Positions 1 through 11,146 of a DNA stretch of 64,000 nucleotides are shown here, piece after piece (the stretch's first letter is position 1; each line of letters begins with the position of its first letter). Under the pieces are notes generated by a model that was given only the letters and a program-made list of their open reading frames with translations, was not told where the DNA came from and did no database searches. A program made the translations under genes and the position numbers. Where the stretch lies: positions 1,612,001-1,676,000 of the forward strand of contig JAXQJY010000028.1 in the NCBI GenBank assembly GCA_037042185.1, written 5' to 3'. The DNA comes from Sordariomycetes sp. S80-01Y. Taxonomy: Eukaryota > Ascomycota > Sordariomycetes.

Positions 1-788
1 TCAGAGTCGTGAAAAGCGCTCCAATGGCTCGAACCCCTTCTGATGAGCTCTCTCGTGGAATGGTGGAGTCTTAATGGTTGATTCAGCAGCCAGGAAGCCA
101 AGATCTTCTGCCGTAGCGTCTGCTCGACATCCGTGACCCGGCCGACATCGTCCATCATGGGCCTGCCGTCTGTGACGGGCCACTTGAACTTCAGCTCCGT
201 GGTCAGACATCTCGACACGGCCGAGGTACAGTCGAACCGATCCGCCGTAATGGCCAGCGTGGTAACGTATGACATGGTCACTTTAGCCACCTTTGGCGCT
301 TCCCCGTGGATGATCCTCAGCATGTCCTCAAAGACCTGCTCCCGACTTGCGGCTTTGGTAGCCTCGTCGTCCTCGCAGATGGGCAGCCACGGGAGCTGGT
401 CAACTTCAGCCTCTGCGGGCTTGACGCCCCTTTCTCTCAGCTGACTCAAGGCATCTTCAATGAGCTTCGCCTCCCTGAATGCTGAGTTTGAGAATAGGTT
501 GCCGAAGTACTTGGAATGCCTCTTCAGGCTCCCCAGGCTCACGCGATAGGCCTCCTTAACAGTCGCCTTCAAATCGGGCGGCGGGACAGCGGTAGCGCCG
601 GCCTTCCTAAGCGCGGCAAGCTGGGCCTTTCTGGCCCTCCTCAGGGTGTCACTCGAGGTGGTAAAGGTCAAGTCCAGCACGACATCCCCCCTGGGGTCGA
701 TGTTCACCACGTGACGTCCGTCCCTGCTTTTGGTGTCACCGTCGGCTCCAGCTTCTGCAGTTGCGGATGCGGATGCGGAGTCGCCCAT
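1..788 (-). CDS. BTB/POZ-like protein, partial (C-terminus outside window)
   Basis: Reading the minus strand from the ATG at 788-786 gives about 262 uninterrupted codons that run off the left edge, so the protein is partial. It starts MGDSASASATAEAGADGD, has a short strand-like stretch (VVLDLTF), and then VSLGSLKRHSKYFGNLFSNSA, the 'hidden behind the membrane of a BTB fold' pattern (S-x-x-F-x-x-L/M-F) typical of fungal BTB/POZ proteins. A further part reads MSYVTTLAITADRFDC, like the helical end of such domains. BTB domains mediate protein-protein contacts, often with Cullin-3; no partner can be named. Codon use is GC-rich as in the neighbouring genes. No intron is needed in the visible part. 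Family call is by motif only. Confidence 0.7.
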   Translation of the reverse strand, partial: MGDSASASATAEAGADGDTKSRDGRHVVNIDPRGDVVLDLTFTTSSDTLRRARKAQLAALRKAGATAVPPPDLKATVKEAYRVSLGSLKRHSKYFGNLFSNSAFREAKLIEDALSQLRERGVKPAEAEVDQLPWLPICEDDEATKAASREQVFEDMLRIIHGEAPKVAKVTMSYVTTLAITADRFDCTSAVSRCLTTELKFKWPVTDGRPMMDDVGRVTDVEQTLRQKILASWLLNQPLRLHHSTRELIRRGSSHWSAFHDS

Positions 789-1713
789 GCTTGGATTGGT
801 GCTGGGCTAGACATCGAAGGCTGTGCTGGAAGGGTCCATAGGCATAGGGATGTTTCCGCGGGGACGTGGGAGGTGGGAAAATTTTGAGGCTGCCGGTGGA
901 CGATCACACAGCACCGCCGGCGCTGGCACTGGGCACTGGCAGGCATCTGTCGCTGGGCTGCTCGGGGGATGTGGAGGCTGGTGAGGATTCCCAACGTCAC
1001 TGTTGCCGCCACCTGGGGCGGGCGAGGCGCGGGATGTGGCTTGACAAGACGCCCCCTTCCAGGTTGCTTCGACGGTGCATTTAGCGCCATCTGCCTGTGC
1101 AGCTGCCACCTCTTGCACAATCCTAACAGGCACATCAGGTCTAGAAAATCCACGTCGTAGGCTTCGACACAGGTAGTGGAAGAAACTCGAAAGCGCAGCT
1201 AGGGGCGCTTGATGTTGAGCGAGCATGGCTTAATGCAATGCATCGCGGCTACCTTAAATCGCCCAGCGCAGGGGTACGTCACTCCTTTATCCGCAGCGCG
1301 GAAATCGTTGTCCATCCTCAACGCCAGCGCAGCTGTCCCTGAAGCCTAATCCTGCTTCGTCGCCGACTTCGGATTCGACAGACACCTCAATTGCTGTTGC
1401 TGCCATATCTCCAGGTGCATTCGCTGCCGCCACCCGTAAGTCACCCGCCGAGGTCACGCTAGGCGCCAATCCGAACAACCATCGTCCCATGGCCCTTTGA
1501 ACCGAACCTCCTCCACCTCCACCTCCTATATCCGCCATCTTGGCGTCGATCCGACCGCCTCTGCCCCTTCACTACGCCGCTTCGCCCCCCTCTCTCCCCT
1601 TCATGGACGAGCCCAGCCGACTGCGACTCGAATCAACGGTATTGCCATTACTGCAACGGTAATGCGATTGCGGCTGGAGGACGATTGGACAGAATCTCTG
1701 CTGTTCACGATCA
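789..1713. other. Divergent intergenic region between BTB-like gene and PP2C gene
   Basis: About 0.9 kb separating two divergently transcribed genes. Several overlapping open frames occur here on both strands, but none resembles a known protein and they are explained by high GC content. Promoters for both genes must lie here; the stretch 1495-1610 is C/T-rich, like fungal transcription start regions. No other feature seen. Confidence 0.5.
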
Positions 1714-3627
1714 ATGGCCTCGTTGGCGCAGAGGACTCTTGGGCGCTGGGGAAGACCCTTGGCGCATCATCCACCGGAAACCACGACAACGACACGGACG
1801 GCATGTTCGCGGCACGCTTCGACCGCTCCGGGCTTCACATGGTCCAACACGCGTTATCGATATGCCGCCTCGCACAAAGGGTTGAACGCCGCCCAGCAGC
1901 GTCGGCAACGAGGTGACCCGACGTCACAACTTCGACAGCTCCGACTACAGCATAGCTCTGCAAGACCTTTGCGCGGATTCCACACATATTTCGTCACTCA
2001 CCTCCCCTCGTCGTCGCTACACCCCGACTCCGGTCGATCGCCAGGGCCAGGCCACGGTCTGCCGCGCGATGCGTCGACACCGCATACTCAGAGCCCTGGC
2101 TCGTCACCCGCTGTTGCGCCGCCCAATATGTCGAGCCAGAACCTGACGGTCGTCCGAATACCCTTGCGTCGAGCCAAACATCACTTCGGTTCCGCAACGG
2201 CCCGGGGGAGCAGGCCTTATAACGAGGACACGGATCAGGCGGGAACGATAGACATCCCAGCCTTTGCGAAGAGGGCACCGCAGAGCGTCGTACGTCAAGG
2301 ACCCGGGGAGGCGAAGCCCGCGGAGAGCGCTCTGGGAGACCCGCAAATATTCTACTTTGGTGTCTTTGATGGCCATGGCGGGACGCAGTGCTCGCACTTT
2401 TTGCGGGATGAGCTCCACGGGTACATTGAGGAAGCCTCCAACGAGTTCGGCTTGCAGAGCACTTTGCGCGAGCGTCAGCATTGGGAACAGGAAGACACCA
2501 ACACGGACGAGAAGCCCATGTCGAAGAAGGAGGCGTTCGACTCGCTGGAGATGAAGGGCCCTGACGAAGTAAAGGGCGACATGAACGTCCCCAAAACAAA
2601 CGACTACGGCGCCATCAAGTCCCCCGAGCGCACCGAGCCCCTAGAAGGCGCTGCTATCACACCCACGAAAGTCAGCGACTACAGCAAAGCCCTCCAGCTA
2701 GGTCGCGACCTCGTGGAGGACTACAAGAAGACTATTGGCGGCTACTTTCGTCGCTTCAACCCGGAACACATCAAGCTCTCCAAGGAGCAGGACGACTCGA
2801 TTTCAATAGAGACAGTAATGATGTACGCCTTTCTGAGGGCAGATCTTGACTTCGTTGCTGCCCAAGCCAAGAAACCCGACCCTGACGACCCGCGCGTAAG
2901 CGACACTCCGCTGAACAACAACGAAGTCCTCGGCAAACCGCACTCGCCTCCCTCCGGACACGGCATCGGTGGTCAGACGCGCTTCAAGGGCGGCTCAACA
3001 GCAACCGTGGCCTTGATATCCACGCCCACACCAGCCCCCTTCTGGCATCCCAGCGCGCACTCAACCTTGCTCGTAGCCCACGTTGGCGACACGCGCATGC
3101 TCCTCTGCGATACAGCTACCGGCCTGGCACAGCCTCTGACTTCAGACCACCATCCCTCCACGCCCACCGAGTCACGTCGTCTGCGGCGATACGCCCCCGC
3201 CGGCAGCATGGTCTCCGGCGACTCGTTTGGGGAGGAGCGCATCGCCGGCCTCGCCAACAGCCGCGCCTTCGGCGACATGCGCAGCAAACGCATCGGTGTC
3301 TCCGCCGAGCCCGAGATGACGAGGGTAGACATGGGCCCCGCGCAGTACTCCTTCCTGGTTCTGATGTCAGACGGCGTGTCGGGGACGCTGAGCGATCAGG
3401 AGATCGTGGATGTCATTAAGGAGGCGAGGACCCCGGAGGAGGGAGCGAGGAAGGTGGTTGACTACGCCACCGAGGTGAGCCATAATGGAGACAACGCCAC
3501 GTGCCAGGTCGTGAGGCTCGGTGGGTGGGAGAGGAGGAGCGAGGGTGGCGTGGGAAGCTTGGGAACCAAGGAGATCAGGGATATCAGGAGGGCCGAGGCC
3601 TTGGATCCGAGGCGGGGGAAGCGATGA
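1714..3627 (+). CDS. PP2C-family serine/threonine phosphatase (Ptc6/Azr1-like)
   Basis: Intronless frame of 637 codons. PPM/PP2C motifs appear in order: R-x-x-NED (SRPYNEDTDQAG, residue ~170), the metal-binding FDGHGG (~218), GGSTATVAL (~426), VAHVGDTR, TSDHHPSTPTE, LANSRAFGD, LMSDGVSGTLSDQE (~552) and a C-terminal GDNATCQVV. These supply the usual aspartates for two Mn/Mg ions, so it should be catalytically active. A non-conserved insert of about 130 residues lies between the DGHGG and GGSTA blocks. The N-terminal ~140 residues are rich in Arg, Ser, Thr and His with almost no acidic residues, which fits a mitochondrial targeting sequence as in yeast Ptc6. The exact start is uncertain: a second in-frame methionine precedes SSQNLTVVRIPLRRAKHHFG, just before the catalytic domain. 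Confidence 0.88.
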   Translation: MASLAQRTLGRWGRPLAHHPPETTTTTRTACSRHASTAPGFTWSNTRYRYAASHKGLNAAQQRRQRGDPTSQLRQLRLQHSSARPLRGFHTYFVTHLPSSSLHPDSGRSPGPGHGLPRDASTPHTQSPGSSPAVAPPNMSSQNLTVVRIPLRRAKHHFGSATARGSRPYNEDTDQAGTIDIPAFAKRAPQSVVRQGPGEAKPAESALGDPQIFYFGVFDGHGGTQCSHFLRDELHGYIEEASNEFGLQSTLRERQHWEQEDTNTDEKPMSKKEAFDSLEMKGPDEVKGDMNVPKTNDYGAIKSPERTEPLEGAAITPTKVSDYSKALQLGRDLVEDYKKTIGGYFRRFNPEHIKLSKEQDDSISIETVMMYAFLRADLDFVAAQAKKPDPDDPRVSDTPLNNNEVLGKPHSPPSGHGIGGQTRFKGGSTATVALISTPTPAPFWHPSAHSTLLVAHVGDTRMLLCDTATGLAQPLTSDHHPSTPTESRRLRRYAPAGSMVSGDSFGEERIAGLANSRAFGDMRSKRIGVSAEPEMTRVDMGPAQYSFLVLMSDGVSGTLSDQEIVDVIKEARTPEEGARKVVDYATEVSHNGDNATCQVVRLGGWERRSEGGVGSLGTKEIRDIRRAEALDPRRGKR

Positions 3628-3902
3628 GTGTCCCTCTACCTGGGCAGCATTGGAATTTGGCGTTCACATATGGGGTCCACGATTTAAGTGGCTTATTTAA
3701 AACCAGCATTTCGCGAACATATTTTGACCGGCATATATAGCGAGATGCTAGTCACATGAAAAGGTGTATATTCAACATTACGAGATCACCGCACTGCCTG
3801 ACCTTTGACCCTGAGATCACTTTCCCGAAGCGAATCCACCACCGACGTGCAAGTCCGCCCAGCCGTTACGTCGTCAAAACATAGTGTACTTCATCTCCCT
3901 TC

Positions 3903-6441
3903 CTAGTATCGAGGACCCTGGCCTGGGTACTGCTGCCACCCAGGAGGGGGAGGCCCGCCAGGGGGGGCATAGTGCGGCTGGTTAGGCGGGGGAGCGCCAT
4001 AACTATGAGGTGGTCCGGCAGGCGGCGCGTAACCTCCAGATGGAGGGGCACCGTATCCTTGAGGCGGAGGAGCGCCGTACCCTTGGGGTGGAGGAGCGCC
4101 GTATCCTTGAGGCGGTGGCGCACCGTAGCCTTGAGGAGGCCCGTATCCCTGATGAGGGGCGGGAGGAGGGGCACCATATCCGGAGTCGTAGGGCCCTGGT
4201 TGAGGGGGAGGGGCACTGTAGCCTCCGCCCTGATGCTGATAGCTCGGGTTCTGACCGTAGTCAAATGACTGCGGCGGCGGCGCGGGAGAGTTCGAAACTG
4301 GCTGGGTGTCCCTTCCATCCATGGCGTCCATGTCTCTTGTGCGGACTTGACTCCAGAGGGAACCCGAGACTTTGCCATGGCCAAATTTGCCAAGCATGCT
4401 CTCCAGGGCACCGTGTGAGTGGGAGTGGTCTCCGCCGTGGTAGTTGTGATCGTCTTGCTGGCCGTGCTGCTTCTGGTTAAGCACATGGTTCTTGCCCGCA
4501 CGCACGGACTGGGAAGACAGAATGTTGTCGATCTGGTGACGACGGGGATGCTCGTCAGCCCATTTCTTGACTGTGCGGAACATATCCCGCTGGAGGTCAA
4601 CTCTTTCGTTGCGAAGGGCGGGATGATGGAAAGCCTGGAGTACATCGTTGCAGACTTCGTCGACCGACACGGAGGTATTCTCCCAGGCATACAAGATGCG
4701 GGGAACTGCGTACTGCAAGACCGTGACCGCGACGCGTCCTGCGCACGAGTTGAGGATGTTGGTGAAGTGATCCTTTGCGAGCATACTGTGGGTGGGATCG
4801 GAGCAGCGCGGGTTGTCCCAAGGTTCGTGCTGGGACCGAGCACTGGCGGAGATGATGCCCGAGGATCCGTCCTTGAGCTGCTTCGAGACAGCTTTGATGA
4901 TGGGACGGATAAAGGGTGCGAGAAGGCCCAGGATGAACGCAGTCAAGGTTTCGCTGATGTGGTCCAGCAGCTTTTCAAGCCCAGGGACCTTGGCAATACC
5001 ACGGCTGATAGCCTTGACAATCTTGTCGCGGAACTGCAGGATCGGATAGATGCGGCCCGCGGTCTTGACGGGATCAAAGTCGGGGCTCATACCAGGCACA
5101 ACGTTTTGGTTGGTGCCGCCACTGGCCCTAGAACGCTCCCTAGTTTCGTTTTCGCGCTCTTGGGCCTCAGACTGGGCCTGCAAGTCGCGAGCCTGAGACG
5201 CAAATCCATCCCCTACGCCAGGGAGCTTGGCAACCAGCGAGATGAAGTCGCCAGGGCCCTTGCCCGATGAGCCGCCGAAGCCGCTGAAGCCGCTGAACAG
5301 ACCTCGGGAGCTCGATCCGCCGCCACGGGAGGACGAGGACGAGTCGCCCTTCTCTGCGTTCTTGAGGGCGATGTCTACTTCTTCGACCTCAGTTTGGGTG
5401 AAGGTGTCAGTTGCCTCGCCGATGACACTGTGGAGGAAGTCGACGGCACCGAACTGGGCTGGTCAGCAACTCACACGAACGGATTCAGGGCCAGAGGTAC
5501 TTACGGTTCCAGTGGTCAATGGGAAGACACGCTTGCCGTGGATGTTGATCTCGGTTTGTGTGCCACAGTGGGGGAAAACGTTGCGATAGCCCAACTCTCG
5601 CAGAGCTAGTTCGCAGTAGTTGCTGTGGGCACTGAAATCTTCCAGACAATGGAGAGCCTGGCCAAGACATCTTAGGGCTTCGCAAAGGTCCTCTTCATTT
5701 CCCTTTCGGCTCGATCCGCTGGTGTAGAGACGACCAAAGTGGATGCAGCGGGCGAAGCTGTAGCGGATGTACCCGGCGCTGGTAGCCCAGTTGCCTTGTT
5801 CATTGGCGATGTAGTTCTTCATGCCGGTGCGAGGATCTATCTCGACTTCTTGCGGCATGACAGGTCCCCTCAAGCGCTTATCGTACTTGGTGGCGTCCAT
5901 TCCATCGGCATAGCCGAGCGGGTTGTCAATGTGCTCCTCGGCACGATAGACGCCTAGCCTCTCGGCGGTGACTTCGAACTCCTCGGTGGCATAGCCAAAG
6001 GCCATAAACGACAAGACCCAAACCAAAATGCGGATTGTCTCGGAGTTGACACTCTTCAGGGTGCCCACATCGAGGGCTTGGGAGTAGTCACGGAGGAAGT
6101 TTCCAAAGTAGACGCGCTTGATGGCCATGGAAGACCATTTCTTGCCATGCAAGAAGGCGATGGTTGCCAGAGTGTCCTCGATATCTTTCATCCATCAGTA
6201 ATTGTACTGCATGCATTCGAAATTCGCTATGACTTACCTCCATGGCGCCAGTTGTGTCCTTCGACCTGTGATCGTGTGAGCTAGCTTCGTCACCCCTCCT
6301 ACCCTGGGACAAATGACCAACCTGAGCAACTGATGGAATATTTCCAGCTCCAAAAGCGTGGGCTTTACCAGACATAAACACCAAGATGATGCAAACTGCA
6401 AGCAAGAATCCACCGCCCTTTGACCAGCCTGATAGTGCCAT
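3903..6441 (-). CDS. het-c: HET-C, heterokaryon incompatibility protein homologue
   Basis: Four exons, read on the minus strand: 6441-6322, 6265-6238, 6184-5505 and 5453-3903, giving about 792 residues. Introns are 56, 53 and 51 bp with good GT..AG ends and every join keeps frame. The N-terminus is a signal peptide (LLAVCIILVFMSGKAHAFGAG), followed by the HET-C signature GHNWRHGDIEDTLATIAF, VYFGNFLRDYSQALDVG and HCLEDFSAHSNYCELALRE. The C-terminal tail holds tandem GYGAPPPQ repeats and ends PGQGPRY. In Neurospora crassa, het-c alleles with pin-c control vegetative incompatibility; the family is a secreted or cell-surface glycine/proline-rich protein. Allelic specificity in Neurospora lies in a variable central segment; which class this allele belongs to cannot be judged from one sequence. 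It is transcribed towards the PP2C gene, with 275 bp between the stops. Confidence 0.93.
4040..4142 (-). repeat. Tandem 24-bp coding repeat in het-c (PPQGYGAP units)
   Basis: About four copies of a 24-bp unit encoding PPQGYGAP, in frame, inside the Pro/Gly/Tyr-rich C-terminal tail of HET-C. Units differ by a few third-position or single-codon changes. Copy number in such tracts commonly varies between strains. Confidence 0.8.
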
Positions 6442-7676
6442 GGCGGTGTTGCGAGTGGGAGCTTACGACGATGGCGGGGTCAGATTCAAGAACTCAAGCT
6501 CCGAGGAAGTGAGTCTGATAGTGTCTGTGATGTGGCAGTTCGCTGGAGACTGGACGGATATTTCGTTTTAACAGTAAAGACAGGAAAGAGGTCAAGAATG
6601 AGATGCTGACATGCAGGTTCCGAGGTGCAGCAAATATGTTGCGAGGAGATTTACGGCTAGGGTCAGGTTGACACGACGGGCCTGAACCAGTGATGAAGCT
6701 GGTGACGCACGTCTGCGCCGAGCTGCACGATGCCAAGCCGTGGCCGGCCCCACATCTTTCAGCTCTGCTGTGCCAGTGCCGGCTCGCTGGGATGGCTGAG
6801 CCACGTTTGATGATGGCACCAGCCACGATTGCCATACTTAGCACTGCGCATGAGCTTGGTCGGAGTGTCCAATTTACGCACGAAGTTGCGGCCTGTATTC
6901 GTACGTAGCTGGCCATTGTTGGAGTCCGAGTGAATTCACATGAGATCGGAGGTTGGTTTTGCCATGATGACGTCTTCCTTAGAGCTGACGGCTGCTGCAT
7001 GAAAGGGTGACTGTGCCGCCAGACTTAGGTTGGGGGTTGAGGATGTGAAAGTTATGGTGCTGAGAAGATGAAACATATTCCGAGGCAGCAACCATGTGCT
7101 CGGTTTCTTCCTGGACAGAAAGATATCAAGTTCGGCGCATTTACTGCCCGCCGCTTTGGGTTGGACCGTTGGGCTGGTGGCGGGACCTCCCTGGCAGTGG
7201 ACCGCAACATCACATGCTCCGGCTGCCGAGTGATGGCTCTGAGGTTACTAACTTGAAGTAGTGGGTTGCTGCTCATCAGAAAAGCAAGTAGCTCTCATCT
7301 CCGCATCTGAGTCGGACTCGAGACCTCAAGTGGAACAATTATTTGTTTCCATGTTCTGATCACGTTGTTTCCAGAAAGTGGTGCCACAGGGGCCCTCGGC
7401 ATCCGTCGCCCCCCCTGCTCCGATTCATAGAAGTCCCACCCTTTAAAATCCAATTTTCCCGCTTCCCCTATCGTGATCTCCAACCGCAATCTGGGATTCC
7501 TTCCGATACATCCTATTTTCTGGCGCAGCTTGACCCCTAACTTTTCGCTGTCGCAACTACAAATATTTCCTTCTGCTCTGCGTGAGGGCATTGTTTCCTT
7601 GGTTCACGTATACGTTGATTCCATTCACCAACAAGCGATCCCGAGTAATCCGACGACCCTGCGTCGCGCCGCCACC
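6442..7676. other. Divergent promoter region between het-c and the fatty-acid hydroxylase gene
   Basis: 1.2 kb without a credible gene. The part from about 7380 to 7600 is C/T-rich and probably holds the start site and 5' leader of the hydroxylase gene. Open frames on both strands (for example 6494-7000 minus) show no recognisable domain. Confidence 0.5.
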
Positions 7677-8867
7677 ATGCCTGGCCGAACCCTACCCACG
7701 TTTACACGCGCCGAAGTCGAATCGCACAACACCGAGAAGTCTGTCTATGTCACCATCCAGACTAAGGTCTACGATGTCACCGACTTCGTCGATGACCACC
7801 CCGGTGGTGGCGACCTGATCATGGAGTACGCCGGAAAGGACGTCGAGGAGATCTTGAAGGACGGCGACTCGCACCCCCACTCCGAAGCCGCGTACGAGGT
7901 CCTCGACGAATCTCTTGTCGGTTTCGTCGCTCCTGAGAAGGCCGTTGGCGCTGCCGAAGCCAGCAACGGCTCCGTTGAGAAGGTCAACGGTGCTTCCAGC
8001 TCGGCCATCGAAGGCAACCCCGTCATCCACCCCCGGACGGGCATGTCGTGCGAGGAGGACTTGAGCAAGGACACCGACGCGTCTTCGGACTACAAGAAGC
8101 ACAAGTTCCTGGATCTGAGCAAGCCACTCTTCCCTCAGATCTGGTTCGGTGGCTTTAGCAAGGAGTTCTACCTGGACCAAGTCCATCGACCTCGTCACTA
8201 CAAGGGTGGCAAATCGGCGCCCCTGTTTGGAAACTTCCTCGAGCCACTGTCTTTGACACCTTGGTGGGTAGTACCAACTATCTGGGTACCCGCTGTCATG
8301 TACGGAACGTCTGTTGCAAGCCAGGGCCTGAGCGTGGCCGCCACGGCTGGTTACTGGGGCTTTGGTCTCTTTTTCTGGACGATCATCGAATACGTCATGC
8401 ACCGTTTCCTGTTCCATATTGACGGGTAAGTTCACCAGCTCAGGAAGATTGGAGACCGGCACTGACAATAATCAAGGTATCTGCCTGACAACCGTGTGGG
8501 TATCACCGCCCACTTCCTCCTTCACGGCATTCACCACTACCTGCCAATGGACAAGTATCGCCTGGTCATGCCTCCGACGCTCTTTGTGGCCCTCGCCTAC
8601 CCTTTCTGGCACTTCGCGCACGCCATCATCTTCTGGGACTGGCACAGCGCTGTCGCTGCCTACAGCGGTGGCGTCTTCGGCTACATCCTTTACGATATGA
8701 CGCACTACTTCCTGCACCACCAGAACCTTCCTCTGTGGTACAAGCAGCTCAAGAAGTATCACCTCCAGCATCACTTCCTCGACTACGAGCTGGGCTTTGG
8801 CGTTACTAGCAAGTTCTGGGACGACATCTTTGGCACAACCCTGCGGCCAGTGGTCAAGACTAAATGA
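7677..8867 (+). CDS. scs7: Fatty acid 2-hydroxylase, cytochrome b5 fusion (Scs7/FAH1-type)
   Basis: Two exons, 7677-8425 and 8477-8867, with a 51-bp intron; about 379 residues. The ATG lies in a strong context (gccgccaccATG). Residues ~10-80 are a cytochrome b5 domain with the haem-binding DDHPGG and a second histidine in GDSHPHSEA. The C-terminal half is the fatty-acid hydroxylase fold with hydrophobic segments and the di-iron histidine clusters EYVMHRFLFH, HGIHHYLPMD, HYFLHHQN and YHLQHHFLD. The enzyme adds a 2-hydroxyl to the N-acyl chain of ceramide in the endoplasmic reticulum, a step in complex sphingolipid synthesis. Length and domain order match the yeast Scs7 family. All expected metal ligands are visible, so it should be functional. 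Confidence 0.95.
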
Positions 8868-9356
8868 GCCAGTACGAAATCGCAGGGCGGCTTCTGGAGT
8901 GGCTTCGCGGAGTTGTGATTTGAACAATACATATATAATGGGAACGACAGCTGATGAGGCTCGACGTTGTAATAACATACCTTACTTGTGGCCCCGTACG
9001 GTAGGAGCACGGCTCATAGATCATACCACAAAGCCTGTGCCTCTACAATGAAGCAGTGAATTGAGACATGTCATCTAACTTTCCCAGAATTCATCTCCGA
9101 AGACAATCATTCGCCGGAGGACAAACGCTTCAAGCTGCTCGTCCAGGCCTCCAAGATCAGCCTTACAGTGGTGTCACGTGACGCATCTCCAACCTTAGCC
9201 CAAAAATCTCGATCTCCCCGCGTTATCCCAGGCCTACCACAACCTCGTAAAGCGCCATCTCCCGCATCTTTACCTTCTCTTACCTTTGTCATACACGTTC
9301 CTTCATCAAAGAAAACGTCTCTTGTTTCCGAATCTCGAAAGCAGCACCGTCACAAA
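8868..9356. other. Intergenic region, hydroxylase 3' end to splicing-factor leader
   Basis: About 490 bp. The C/T-rich stretch from 9190 to 9350 is the likely transcription start and 5' leader of the downstream gene. Nothing else is recognisable. Confidence 0.5.
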
Positions 9357-11146
9357 ATGAGTGGTCTCGATGTAGAGGCGCTTCTGGATGCGGCGGCAAA
9401 AGCCCCGGAGTCCAAGGATCAGAACGGCACGGGGAGCAACGACGACCATGACCTATTCAGCAAACGGGATCGCGATTCCGATGACCGCCGCTCGAGGGAT
9501 GATGGACGTCTCAGAGACTCGGTCGACCGCGACAGCGACCGCTACGATGGCCGGGGTGGACGCCGATGGTCCCCTGACGGGCCTCAACGAAGCCCACGGA
9601 GCCGCGACGGCGGACGGGGACGACGCAGCCGAGACGGCGACTATTACCGAGCTGGGAGGGGAGGACGCTCAAGATCGCGTTCTCGCTCGCCGTATGGACG
9701 GTACCGACCTCGCGATGACCGCCGGAGGGATCGCCGCGACCGCGACGACAGACGTGACCGTGGGCCTCGCGACAGTCCGCGACCTCACCCCAAGGGTGAC
9801 GAACCCCCGGCGGCTACTGAGGATGAGCGCGACAAGCGCACTGTGTTTGTCCAGCAGCTTGCTGCCCGTCTTCGCACTAAACAACTAAAGGAATTCTTCG
9901 AGAAGGTTGGCCCAGTCAACGAGGCGCAGATCGTCAAAGACCGCATCAGCCAGCGATCCAAGGGGTAAGGCCAGACCTGAAACCTGCAAGGAATATATGC
10001 TAACATTTTCCAGTGTTGGGTACGTTGAGTTCAAGGATGAAGACTCCGTGAACAAAGCCCTGCAACTTACCGGACAGAAACTTCTTGGTATCCCCGTCAT
10101 CGTGCAAGTGACGGAGGCAGAGAAAAACCGACAGGCTCGCACGACTGAGTCCGGCGGCCACCCAAATTCGATTCCGTTCCATCGCCTCTACGTTGGAAAC
10201 ATCCACTTCAACGTCACTGAGGAGGATCTCCAGGCCGTTTTCGAGCCTTTTGGTGAGTTGGAGTTTGTGCAGCTTCAGAAGGATGACGGGGGTCGCAGCC
10301 GCGGTTACGGGTTTGTCCAGTACGTTCTATTGTCCCTGGCCTTGACGAACACACGCTAACCCACGCAGGTTCCGCGATGCTCACCAGGCCCGCGAGGCCC
10401 TCGAGAAGATGAATGGCTTCGATCTGGCCGGTCGACCAATCCGCGTTGGCCTTGGCAACGATAAGTTCAGCCCTGAAAGCACTGCCAACCTCTTGCAGAA
10501 GTTCCCGGGCCGCGACCGTGACGGCCCTACCCAAGGATCATCCTTCTCTGGCTACGGAGGCCGCGGCCAGCAGGCAAGCTTTGACCGTGCAGGTGGGCGC
10601 GACAACGAGAAGAGCGGCGGCGCCAGCGCCCTGGACGACACAGATGTTGGTGGTGTTAACTTTAGCAACTATAGTCGCGACGCGCTCATGCGGAAACTCG
10701 CCCGAACCGATGACAGCAACGGCGCCGATCAGCGCCAAAGTCTCAAGCCCAAGACCGAGACCAAGCAGCTACCTGTCAACGTCAACACGGCCAGTCGCTG
10801 CATTGTGCTGCACAACATGTTTGATCCTGCTGAGTATGTCGTCTCGAATCTCTTTTGGAAGCTAAAGCTAACCAGTCGCAGGGAGGAGGCTGAAAACCCC
10901 AACTGGGTAAAGGACCTCGAGGATGACGTTCGCCAGGAAGCCGAAAACAAATACGGACACGTCGTCCACATCTCCGTGGACCCCAACTCGAAGGGTGACA
11001 TCTACCTGAAGTTCGACAAGGTTACTGGCGGTGAAAACGCCATCAAAGGACTTAACGGCAGATATTTCGGTGGCCGCATGATCGACGCTTCTCCGGTTGT
11101 AGACGCTGTCTACTCTACCATGTTCTCTCGCACTCGGGCTTTCTGA
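9357..11146 (+). CDS. RS/RRM splicing factor (RBM39/CAPER, S. pombe Rsd1-type)
   Basis: Four exons: 9357-9964, 10014-10319, 10369-10833 and 10882-11146, giving about 547 residues. The first ~150 residues are an Arg/Asp/Ser-rich RS-like region ([18 protein letters not shown]). Then come RRM1 ([20 protein letters not shown]), RRM2 with clear RNP motifs ([11 protein letters not shown] and [10 protein letters not shown]), a linker, and a C-terminal RRM-like/UHM domain beginning [15 protein letters not shown]. This order is that of RBM39/U2AF-related factors, nuclear proteins that bridge SR proteins and the U2 machinery in splicing. The three introns are 49, 49 and 48 bp. The last one is a multiple of three and open in frame, so its retention would add 16 residues within the UHM domain instead of stopping translation; I treat it as an intron because homologues read straight through FDPAEEE. 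Confidence 0.92.
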
